A stretch of 5,975 nt of DNA, taken from NCBI GenBank assembly GCA_029784825.1, contig JAFMAU010000096.1, forward strand, positions 1 to 5,975, given 5' to 3'. Of the stretch, positions 1 through 5,580 are shown piece after piece; position 1 is the stretch's first letter, and each line of letters begins with the position of its first letter. The notes beneath the pieces were generated by a model, which was given only the letters and a program-made list of their open reading frames with translations, was not told the origin of the DNA and did not search any database. A program made the position numbers and the translations under genes. The stretch comes from Nitrososphaerota archaeon (GTDB taxonomy: Archaea > Thermoproteota > Nitrososphaeria > Nitrososphaerales > UBA183).

Positions 1-65
1 CTATTCCAGGGCGATCCCCCCTCCTTCTCTGAGAGGGAACCCGAACGCTTCTTCCCTTTTGTCAT
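1..65 (-). CDS. N-terminal start of a second Tat-exported [2Fe-2S] subunit (partial, runs off the window)
   Basis: An ATG at 65-63 opens 21 codons beginning MTKGKKRSGSLSEKEGG, running off the left edge. The peptide aligns with residues 2-22 of the complete 2Fe-2S subunit at 4684-5385 (AKGKKRAISPSKEGGESPW), and the next partial codon AG would give the Arg found there. This is the basic leader that precedes the twin-arginine motif in that paralogue, so the rest of the gene should lie to the left. The start sits about 27 bp downstream of a TATA-like element (90-95), which suits a leaderless archaeal mRNA. Relative to the paralogue there is a one-base deletion just at the start codon, and the paralogue's two upstream in-frame ATGs are absent. 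Identity as a 2Fe-2S subunit is inferred from this homology alone, because no cluster motif lies in the window. Confidence 0.72.
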   Translation of the reverse strand, partial: MTKGKKRSGSLSEKEGGSPWN

Positions 66-85
66 ACAGGTTGACGACCCGTTTT

Positions 86-119
86 CCGGTATATCTCGGA
101 TTGCCCGAACAGGTTCGGG
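86..119 (-). promoter_or_regulatory. Promoter with palindromic operator upstream of the left-hand 2Fe-2S gene
   Basis: A perfect inverted repeat, CCCGAAC-AG-GTTCGGG, occupies 104-119. Its centre lies 19 bp upstream of the centre of an AT island (TATATC, 90-95) inside otherwise GC-rich DNA, and that island lies about 27 bp before the ATG at 65. The same order and the same 19-bp spacing occur before the full-length paralogue, where only the central dinucleotide of the palindrome differs (AG here, GT there). Position just upstream of a TATA box would suit a dimeric activator or other regulator. The function is inferred; the symmetry and spacing are directly visible. Confidence 0.6.
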
Positions 120-139
120 TAGGTACCTCGACCCTGCCC

Positions 140-158
140 CTCGGATTCGCCATCCGAG
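140..158 (-). other. Short hairpin (7-bp stem) after the last gene of the operon
   Basis: CTCGGAT (140-146) and ATCCGAG (152-158) form a perfect 7-bp stem with a 5-base loop. It lies about 37 bp past the stop codon of the retropepsin-like gene at 196-609 and upstream of the next promoter, so it could mark the 3' end of the operon mRNA or be a further protein-binding palindrome. No T-run follows on the minus strand, so it is not a classical intrinsic terminator. Confidence 0.35.
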
Positions 159-195
159 CCCGAGCCGAAGTCAACGGGAACGAACAGTCTTGCCG

Positions 196-609
196 TCAGC
201 TCAGAGACAGATAGCCACTCTTCCCATTCAGTGTAAGCTTGAACTTCTTCAGGAAGGTCCGACCCAGCACGAGGTCGACCGGGAGCATCCTCGCCAGGTC
301 TTGCTCCAGGACAATGGCCTCGACGTTCTTTGCGGCGAGCTTTCCGACCGAGACCTTGGACAGTGTCACAAGGATGCTTCTTTCTATGTCTCGGAAACCG
401 ATGACGTATGGGGTCTGGGTTCTGTCTATGCTCGACCAGTCCGGTGGTTTGTAAGACGCCTGAGGGTAGCCCAGGTCAACGGCGTCTCTCGACAGGATGA
501 CAGAGTATGCGAAATTCTGGTCCAAGACTGTGCTCAATTCCCTCACGGTGCCGCGCGGCCCCTCAACCCTGCTCATGAGGATCGCGGGTTGCTTCAGCGG
601 GAAGCGCAA
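196..609 (-). CDS. Retropepsin-like aspartic protease homologue with degenerate active-site motif
   Basis: A protein of 137 aa with the single-domain retropepsin (clan AA) layout. There is an N-terminal strand and turn (residues 8-17, PAILMSRVEG), the catalytic-loop position at 28-40 (VLDQNFAYSVILS), the helix segment DAVDLGYP, and a C-terminal DLVLGRTFL, matching the family's hydrophobic-hydrophobic-Gly motif. The catalytic Asp is kept (D30) but the usual Thr-Gly is Gln-Asn, so protease activity is doubtful. It aligns along its length with its upstream neighbour, including VRE seven residues before the Asp and LGYP after it, so the two look like a tandem duplication. The TTG start at 609 is 9 bp after the neighbour's stop and preserves the family N-terminus; an ATG at 576 would remove it. 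A GGAAGG run lies just before the TTG. It is probably cotranscribed with the molybdoenzyme genes. The substrate is unknown. Confidence 0.72.
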   Translation of the reverse strand: MRFPLKQPAILMSRVEGPRGTVRELSTVLDQNFAYSVILSRDAVDLGYPQASYKPPDWSSIDRTQTPYVIGFRDIERSILVTLSKVSVGKLAAKNVEAIVLEQDLARMLPVDLVLGRTFLKKFKLTLNGKSGYLSLS

Positions 610-618
610 TCCTTCCTT

Positions 619-1026
619 TCACGCCCCTTTCTGTATCTCGAGGTGCTTCGAAGAGTAGTCCATCCTCAGGTTGAGGAACTTCAGGATGCTGCCCCCGAGT
701 ACCACGTCAAAGCCGGTGACCTGAGGAAGGTCGAAAGCGAGGAACTCGACGTTCTCGAACGTCTCCTGCCCAATGTCTACCTTCGCCATCTTGATCGACG
801 CCGCCTGTCCGTGGCCGTTGTGTGTGACAAAGGACGTCGTGTTCTCGGCCGGGACTATCAGGTCGTCGTTTGCAGCCTCTGGATATCCAAGCCGGAAGGC
901 GTCAACCCTCGGAAGAACGCAGTAATCACTCCCCGTGTCGATCAGCGCCCGATACTCCCGCACGCAATTGTTTCTTCCGCGGAGCCTCGCGAAAACGCTG
1001 GGGAGCGTGGTGAAGTTGACACTAAT
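619..1026 (-). CDS. Retropepsin-like aspartic protease (clan AA) with intact DTG motif
   Basis: A small single-domain retropepsin-like protein. The catalytic motif is LIDTGSD, followed by a hydrophobic strand (YCVLP) and a helix ending LGYP. Near the C-terminus FDVVLGGSILKF matches the family's second hydrophobic-Gly motif. Such proteins are expected to act as homodimers with one catalytic Asp per subunit. The only ordinary start is GTG at 963, giving 114 aa, but that begins only eight residues before the catalytic Asp. The same frame is open upstream and encodes a credible first strand (TTLPSVFARLRG) that aligns with the paralogue at 196-609. The likely true start is therefore near 1026, where the preceding gene's stop reads TGATT, an ATT codon where ATG would give a classic TGATG overlap. 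I give the longer extent; 619-963 is the conservative call. No signal peptide is visible, so the protein is probably cytoplasmic. Confidence 0.7.
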   Translation of the reverse strand: MSVNFTTLPSVFARLRGRNNCVREYRALIDTGSDYCVLPRVDAFRLGYPEAANDDLIVPAENTTSFVTHNGHGQAASIKMAKVDIGQETFENVEFLAFDLPQVTGFDVVLGGSILKFLNLRMDYSSKHLEIQKGA

Positions 1027-1274
1027 CAGAGAAGAACGGGATAAGGTGGCTCACCGGCATAGAGTATGCATACGTCGGTATACTTGGTCAAAGACTCCCG
1101 AAGTCTGTACCTATCCGGGTCCGCGGCGACAACCCTCCCTGAGACAGGCTGGAGGTTCTTGTCGCGTTTGGTGACCAGAATGCCTACCCACCAGCCCTTG
1201 TGTCTCTCGCTGACCTGCTGGATTGTGAGCTCCTCCTGCTCGCCATCGGAGGAAGGGACACCCTGCGAACTCAT
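1026..1274 (-). CDS. Small DUF5678-like protein
   Basis: An 82-aa soluble protein without signal peptide or membrane segment. The N-terminal 20 residues are acidic and low in complexity. The core begins HKGWWVGILV, continues with GRVVAADPDRYRLRE and ends YTDVCILYAGEPP. The pattern of a Lys-Gly-x-Trp-Val strand, a second strand ending in a small acidic turn, a helix and a final hydrophobic strand followed by Gly-Glu-Pro resembles DUF5678, a small archaeal and bacterial family of unknown role. From memory, that family is often found beside retropepsin-like genes, as here. The assignment is by eye and would need a profile search. The ATG at 1274 follows the FAD-subunit stop by 13 bp, with a plausible ribosome-binding site (AAGGA) about 8-12 bases ahead. 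Its stop lies directly at the likely start of the retropepsin gene, suggesting translational coupling. Confidence 0.68.
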   Translation of the reverse strand: MSSQGVPSSDGEQEELTIQQVSERHKGWWVGILVTKRDKNLQPVSGRVVAADPDRYRLRESLTKYTDVCILYAGEPPYPVLL

Positions 1275-1287
1275 GAAACGATCCTTA

Positions 1288-2301
1288 TCAGGTCAGGCTT
1301 CTTAACGCTTTCTTGACAGCGCCCTTGGCTAGGTCGACCCTGAACGCGTTTCCCGTCCCTTCCGTGAGCGGTGTGGCTCCTTCGAGCGCGTTGTCGGCTG
1401 CGGTGGATATCACGTCCTCGCTCAGACTCTTTCCGTTGAGGTAGTCTTCCGCAGAATGGGCCCGCAGAGGCTTGTTGGCCAACCCGCCCAGCACGACTCT
1501 GGAGTCCGAGACGGTGCCACCATTGAAGGTAGCGCGTACCGCTACGCTTGCCAGGGCGAAGTCGACGGAGCCCCTGTCGCGTACCTTGTAGAAGGCGCTC
1601 TTGGTCCCTGCAGATGGAGTCGGGACATGGAACTCCGTGAGGAGTTCGTTGTACCTGAGGCTGTTCTCCTTCACCAGGCCATCGACGATGCTCACACCCT
1701 GTATGAGCTGGTCCATGCTCCTGCCGCCAACACCACCCGGGCCCGCGATGCTAGCGTCTGCGTCGAAGGCAAACAGAGCGGTCGAGATGTCTGAAGCATG
1801 AACCGCGTAGCAGAGGTTCCCTCCGTACACGCTGTGGTAATAGCGGTTGTCTCCTCCGAAGGCCGCGTAGCAGATGGTGCCGGCGTTTCGCCAGCAGTCG
1901 TAGTTGTTCCTGAGGTACCAGCACCAGACTTCCTGGAGCACGTCCCCCGCCATCGTCGCCTGATTCCTTATCTGCGGCGAGCCCACGTAGCTTGCCGACT
2001 GGGCAAGAGCCGCAAAGTTCGAGGCCACGTCAGTGTTGCTCTCAACGGCACTGAGCGGTGTTGTTGCCCCGATTCTGAGACCGTCGCTCTGGGAGAATCT
2101 CACGTAGTTCAGGCCCAGGCCTGTGACGTCGACGAGGTACTGCGGGGTCAGGTGAGTTATCCCGTTCTTCATCTGCGTTATTATGTCGGTGCCGCCGGCT
2201 ACGACCCTTGCTTTGGTGCCGTAGCTGGACAGGATGGAGACTGCGTCGCTGATCGACGTAGCCTTGATGTACCCGAATTTTTGCAGCTCGTTAGAACTCA
2301 T
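1288..2301 (-). CDS. FAD-binding subunit of xanthine oxidase-family hydroxylase, with four-Cys [4Fe-4S]-type insert
   Basis: A 337-aa medium subunit, normal length for the family. It carries electrons from the FeS clusters to FAD and on to an acceptor. The first FAD-binding loop is VVAGGTDIITQMKNG (residues 33-47). The second conserved region, QIRNQATMAGD (110-120), has Ala-Gly-Asp where Gly-Gly-Asn is usual. Between it and CYAVHASD lie Cys127, Cys136, Cys144 and Cys164, in a Trp/Tyr/Arg-rich insert (CWYLRNNYDCW) like the [4Fe-4S]-binding insert of PaoB and of 4-hydroxybenzoyl-CoA reductase beta. The C-terminal CO-dehydrogenase flavoprotein domain covers about 235-337. I chose the ATG at 2301: it lies 11 bp after the stop of the molybdenum subunit, has a G-rich run ahead of it, and makes the protein begin as family members do. 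An ATG at 2340 would overlap the upstream gene by 28 bp and add 13 atypical residues. The stop is doubled (TGATAA). Confidence 0.93.
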   Translation of the reverse strand: MSSNELQKFGYIKATSISDAVSILSSYGTKARVVAGGTDIITQMKNGITHLTPQYLVDVTGLGLNYVRFSQSDGLRIGATTPLSAVESNTDVASNFAALAQSASYVGSPQIRNQATMAGDVLQEVWCWYLRNNYDCWRNAGTICYAAFGGDNRYYHSVYGGNLCYAVHASDISTALFAFDADASIAGPGGVGGRSMDQLIQGVSIVDGLVKENSLRYNELLTEFHVPTPSAGTKSAFYKVRDRGSVDFALASVAVRATFNGGTVSDSRVVLGGLANKPLRAHSAEDYLNGKSLSEDVISTAADNALEGATPLTEGTGNAFRVDLAKGAVKKALRSLT

Positions 2302-2312
2302 CCAATCGCCCC

Positions 2313-4676
2313 CTATAGCTTCCCCGTGGATTTCATCCACCGAATCGCCGCCACTATGTCCTCCTTCCTAATCGGTAAGCTTGTGAACCTGTACCCGCCC
2401 AAGGCGTTGCTCATGGCATTGGCTATCGCGGCGCTGGCCCCTATCAGAACGTTTTCGCCGATTCCTTTCGCTCCGTAGGGTCCAATCGGGTCGACATATT
2501 CTTCCCAGACGCCCTCGGCGCTGTCTGGGGTCTCCATTATCGTCGGGACCTTGAGGTCGAGGAAGTTGGGGTTGAGGTAGCTGCCGGAGTACTGGAAGTC
2601 TGCCGAGGGGTCGTTCAGAAGCTCCTCGTAGAACGCCTGGCCGATGCCCAGGCCTATGAATCCGCCCCGCGCCTGGCTCTGCGCCCCCTTGGCGAAGACG
2701 ACTTTGCCGATGTCGATTCCTCCGACGTAGTTCACTACGCGCGCGTCCGCAGTCTCGGTGTCGACCTCCACCTCTACGAACTTCATCCCGCCGACGCGGA
2801 AAGCGACTTTGTTCGGGAAGAAGAGTCCGCCGTAGCCCTTGATCGAGGATTGGAGCAGCGCAGCCGCGCCCTTGAACGTCATCCCGTTGGCGGCGTTGGT
2901 TTTGTCGTAGACCATGCCGCCGCCAAAGGTGAGGTTGTTGGGGTCGGCATTGAGCTTCTTCGCGACTATCGGGAACCACTGCCTGGCCAGGTCATGGGCG
3001 GCGAGGATGTAGGACGGCCCGGCGTTCCTCGTGGAGACGCTGCCATTGGTTATACCTGTGTCCGTTGTCAGGCTGGTGTCAGAAGCCACCAGCTTGACGT
3101 TATCCATGGAAGTCAGGCCCAGAGCCTCCGCAGCCATTATCGGTATGGCAGTGCTCGTCCCCGCGCCTTGGTCCGTGTGACCCGTGAACACGGTCACTGT
3201 CCCATCTGGGTCAATCTGTATCTGACCGGAAGTGAAAACGAACGGCGACCCCTTGGCTGCGTTCAGGATGGCTATGCCGACCCCCCTCCTCAGAGTGCCG
3301 CTGACTGAGCTCGGCGACGCCCAGCCTTGCCATTTGGAGGACCACCCAAAGGCGTCCCTGGCCTTCAGCGTGACCGCGGGCTGCCCGAACCCGCTGTACG
3401 GCAGTTTCGAGACAGGGTCCACTGCTGTGGCGCCTGCCCGCATGTTGTTGAGCCTGAAGGTCAACGGATCGATGCCCAATTTCTCGGCAAGCATATCAAC
3501 CGCACTTTCCATTATGAAGTGCCCCTGGCTCTCGCCCACATCTCGCATGTAGGCAGCTTTGTAGAAAATATTGGTGTTTACCGGCACACTGTCTAGCCTC
3601 ACATTGGGTACTGCGTAGGCGTTGTAGAAGTCGCTGACCGCATCCGAGCCCGAGGACCCGCCGGTACCCCCCACGTTCACGTAGAGGTCGGCCTGCATTG
3701 CAGTGAACCTGCCGTCCTTGGTCCCGCCGAACTTCACGTAGCCACGGATGGGGAAGCGGTAGGTCGTGTAAAGACTGTTGTTGAACCGCGTAGCAACGAA
3801 CTTGACGGGTGCCGCCGCCTTCTTGGACATCAAGGATGCTATGACGAGGTTGTCAGAAGAGCCGTTGCCGAAGGCGCTACCCAGAGCACTGCCGCCCTCG
3901 TAGCCGCCAAGGGCGCTCCTGACGATCACGCTCGTTGCAGGGATGCCGAAGTAATTCGCCAACGCTTTTGCTGTGGAGGCAGCGTAGGTGTCCTTGTCGT
4001 AGATGTAGAGAGTTCCCCCGACCCAGTTCGCCACCACGCCGACAGGTTCCAGGTCGAAGTGCTGCTGAGGCTGCGTCTCAAGGGTGGTTTCGACGATGGC
4101 ATCGGCCTGGTTGAAGGCTGTATCGACATCGCCGTACTCTATGTGCAGCGTGGATGGTACGGGTACGCCTCCCTCTCCCACCCCGGCAGAAGGAGAGTTG
4201 CCGTTCTGCCAAATCTGGGGCGCGCCCGGTTGCAGCGCTTCCTCGGCATCCATGACATAGGGTAGCGGTTCGAATTTCACGCTGACAAGGCTCTTCGCAT
4301 CTTCGACTCCGTCGGGCGAAGGCGCACCCACGGCCACCACAGGCTGGCCAGCCGAGAGGGTTGTGCCCCTGTTGCCAAGAGGAGAGTAAGGCCTACCAGC
4401 GTTGTACAGGTCGTAGGGAGGCAGCTCGTTGGGCGTCACAGTCACGTACCCAGCTGCCTCGGCCCTGCTCACGTCGATGCTGACGATCTTGGCTCGAGGA
4501 TACGGACAGGTTACGTATGCCATGTAAACGAAACTCGGCGCGTTGATGTGCTTGGGGAGGATGTCGCTGGAGAATACAGTCTGGCCAGTCACCCGGCCCA
4601 TGGTGGTCCGCCTGTTCACGTTAGGGTTGCCCACTATGGCCAGCTCGTGGTCGACGGTGTAAGGGCTGGAGCTCAT
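2313..4676 (-). CDS. Molybdopterin-binding catalytic subunit of xanthine oxidase-family hydroxylase (aldehyde oxidoreductase-like)
   Basis: A 787-aa large subunit that should bind the Mo cofactor and hydroxylate an aldehyde or aromatic substrate with water as the oxygen source. The N-terminal domain is at about 28-150 (VTGQTVFSSDI, then GQPVVAVGAPS and the LPYVMDAEEAL segment). The Mo-binding half follows: QQHFDLEPVGVVA (204-216), GGYEGG (257-262), TNIFYKAAYMRDVGESQGHF (368-387), MESAVDMLAEKLGIDP (389-404), GHTDQGAGTSTA (499-510) and GPYGAKGIGE (732-741). Glu741 in the last motif is the expected catalytic base. Several usual cofactor-contact residues differ, so the protein is a divergent member and its substrate cannot be named. 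It has no signal peptide; export would depend on the Tat leader of the small subunit, as in PaoABC. The ATG at 4676 lies 7 bp after the small-subunit stop. Gene order (2Fe-2S, Mo, FAD) differs from PaoABC, where FAD is second. Confidence 0.94.
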   Translation of the reverse strand: MSSSPYTVDHELAIVGNPNVNRRTTMGRVTGQTVFSSDILPKHINAPSFVYMAYVTCPYPRAKIVSIDVSRAEAAGYVTVTPNELPPYDLYNAGRPYSPLGNRGTTLSAGQPVVAVGAPSPDGVEDAKSLVSVKFEPLPYVMDAEEALQPGAPQIWQNGNSPSAGVGEGGVPVPSTLHIEYGDVDTAFNQADAIVETTLETQPQQHFDLEPVGVVANWVGGTLYIYDKDTYAASTAKALANYFGIPATSVIVRSALGGYEGGSALGSAFGNGSSDNLVIASLMSKKAAAPVKFVATRFNNSLYTTYRFPIRGYVKFGGTKDGRFTAMQADLYVNVGGTGGSSGSDAVSDFYNAYAVPNVRLDSVPVNTNIFYKAAYMRDVGESQGHFIMESAVDMLAEKLGIDPLTFRLNNMRAGATAVDPVSKLPYSGFGQPAVTLKARDAFGWSSKWQGWASPSSVSGTLRRGVGIAILNAAKGSPFVFTSGQIQIDPDGTVTVFTGHTDQGAGTSTAIPIMAAEALGLTSMDNVKLVASDTSLTTDTGITNGSVSTRNAGPSYILAAHDLARQWFPIVAKKLNADPNNLTFGGGMVYDKTNAANGMTFKGAAALLQSSIKGYGGLFFPNKVAFRVGGMKFVEVEVDTETADARVVNYVGGIDIGKVVFAKGAQSQARGGFIGLGIGQAFYEELLNDPSADFQYSGSYLNPNFLDLKVPTIMETPDSAEGVWEEYVDPIGPYGAKGIGENVLIGASAAIANAMSNALGGYRFTSLPIRKEDIVAAIRWMKSTGKL

Positions 4677-4683
4677 CTTCCCA

Positions 4684-5385
4684 TCACGTTCCTGTCCCGC
4701 TCAGGCCGGCAGCCGCGTTCTGCACTGCCTCGATGATGTTCAGGTAGGCACCGCAGCGGCAGATATTGCCGCTCAGGGCCGTCTTAATGTCACCAACCGA
4801 AGGGTTCGGATTGCTCTTCAAGAGGGCAGCCGCTGACATTATGAAGCCCGGACTGCAGAAGGCGCACTGGCCTGCGTCAGCGTTGACCCACGCGGTCTGC
4901 AGGGCAGCGACCACTCTGTCGTAGCCAGGCCCGGCTTCTATGGTCAGAATCTCCTGCCCGCCCCCTGCGCGCAGGGCAGGAAACTGGCAAGCCTCGTAGG
5001 GGACGTTGTCGATCAGGACGGTGCAGCCGCCGCACTCCATCCTATTGCAAGGCCTCTTGGTCCCTGTCAGCCCGATGCTGTCCCTCAGGACGTTCGCAAG
5101 CATGGTTCTCGGCTCTGCCATCACCTGGTAGTCCTTCCCGTTCACGTGGAGGGTAATCGTTCGGGCGGCGAAGGGATCAGTAGTTGATGCAGCACCTGCA
5201 CCCGTAGTTTGACCAACCTGCAGTGCCTGGAGGCCACCCCTCCCGGCGACAACCACCGAGGCGCCCGCCACGCCGCCTACGGCGATGCCTGTTTTCACGA
5301 AGTCGCGCCTGGATATGGGCCTACTCCAGGGCGATTCCCCCCCTTCCTTTGAGGGAGAGATAGCGCGCTTCTTCCCTTTTGCCAA
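4684..5385 (-). CDS. Tat-exported 2x[2Fe-2S] subunit of xanthine oxidase-family hydroxylase
   Basis: A small iron-sulfur subunit that relays electrons from Mo to FAD. Counting from the TTG at 5385 (233 aa), a basic leader and twin-arginine motif SRRDFV (25-30) precede a hydrophobic Gly/Ala/Val stretch (33-47): a Tat signal placing the folded complex outside the membrane. The plant-type ferredoxin domain carries CNRMECGGC (Cys113, 118, 121) and Cys133. The helical domain carries QCAFCSPGF (Cys174, 177) and NICRCG (Cys209, 211), so both clusters are complete. Start choice: ATGs at 5403 and 5445 are in frame and would add 6 or 20 residues. However, the palindrome and TATA-like element lie within that stretch, and the paralogue at 1-65 lacks both ATGs and starts with ATG at the position aligned with this TTG. 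I favour 5385 with moderate certainty; automated callers may prefer 5403 or 5445. Confidence 0.93.
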   Translation of the reverse strand: MAKGKKRAISPSKEGGESPWSRPISRRDFVKTGIAVGGVAGASVVVAGRGGLQALQVGQTTGAGAASTTDPFAARTITLHVNGKDYQVMAEPRTMLANVLRDSIGLTGTKRPCNRMECGGCTVLIDNVPYEACQFPALRAGGGQEILTIEAGPGYDRVVAALQTAWVNADAGQCAFCSPGFIMSAAALLKSNPNPSVGDIKTALSGNICRCGAYLNIIEAVQNAAAGLSGTGT

Positions 5386-5440
5386 TACAGGCGGACGACC
5401 CATCTTCCGATATATCTCGGATTGCCCGAACGTGTTCGGG
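5321..5440. repeat. Right copy of the duplicated promoter plus leader-peptide block
   Basis: Direct-orientation partner of 1-119. Similarity fades immediately beyond the palindrome on the upstream side, so the conserved block ends at the operator. This suggests that the operator is the distal boundary of the sequence under selection, or of the duplication. Confidence 0.8.
5408..5440 (-). promoter_or_regulatory. Promoter with palindromic operator upstream of the molybdoenzyme operon
   Basis: A perfect 16-bp inverted repeat, CCCGAACGTGTTCGGG, is at 5425-5440. An AT island (TATATC, 5411-5416, within CCGATATATCTCGG) lies with its centre 19 bp downstream, and the TTG start at 5385 is about 28 bp beyond that. 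The arrangement matches 86-119 exactly in order and spacing, so it looks like a conserved TATA box with an adjacent operator. The element overlaps codons that would be used if translation began at 5445, which argues for a later start. The regulator is not in the window. Confidence 0.6.
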
Positions 5441-5454
5441 GACATATCTCAAAT

Positions 5455-5483
5455 CGAATACGTTCGGGCTGACTGGTTCGGGG
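5455..5483. promoter_or_regulatory. Additional operator-like half-sites upstream of the main palindrome
   Basis: CGAA-N4-TTCG, the core of the palindrome at 5425-5440, recurs at 5455-5466 (CGAATACGTTCG), exactly 28 bp away. The arm GTTCGGG occurs at 5434, 5462 and 5476, with spacings of 28 and 14 bp. Regular phasing suggests secondary binding sites for the same regulator. No equivalent array is seen left of 119 at the other promoter. Confidence 0.35.
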
Positions 5484-5580
5484 GGTCATAAGCGGGTCAA
5501 AGCCGATTCCCCTGCCCCTCCTTCCGGGACGGTGCGACGAATCAATCGGGCGGGAAAGCAGACGCTCGTTGGCCGTCCAT

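Larger units (their letters stand above)
1..119. repeat. Left copy of a duplicated promoter plus leader-peptide block
   Basis: Positions 1-119 align with 5321-5440 in direct orientation, about 80% identical by hand with one net single-base gap near 63. The palindrome, TATA-like region and first codons of the 2Fe-2S gene are included. The longest uninterrupted matches are around the promoter and in CGCTTCTTCCCTTTT. The period is about 5.32 kb, the size of one operon, so this is a tandem operon duplication and not a mobile element. Confidence 0.8.

Noticed and set aside
1..65. Left-edge 2Fe-2S gene as a pseudogene, because extending it upstream in the paralogue's frame meets a stop
   Set aside because: The stop arises only if translation began upstream; from ATG 65 the frame is open and matches the paralogue, so it is likely a normal start.
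1..119. The repeated ends as inverted or direct repeats of a mobile element
   Set aside because: No transposase or target-site duplication is visible, and the repeat consists of a promoter plus the start of a homologous gene, so operon duplication explains it.
190..1044. Long plus-strand open frame (284 codons)
   Set aside because: It lies antisense to the two retropepsin-like genes and shows no recognisable domain; its length follows from codon bias on the opposite strand.
1798..2478. Plus-strand open frame (226 codons) across the FAD/Mo subunit junction
   Set aside because: It is antisense to two well-supported subunit genes and has no family resemblance.
2368..2979. Minus-strand open frame (203 codons) inside the Mo subunit
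   Set aside because: It is an Arg/Gln-rich out-of-frame reading of the Mo subunit gene, typical of a frame shadow.
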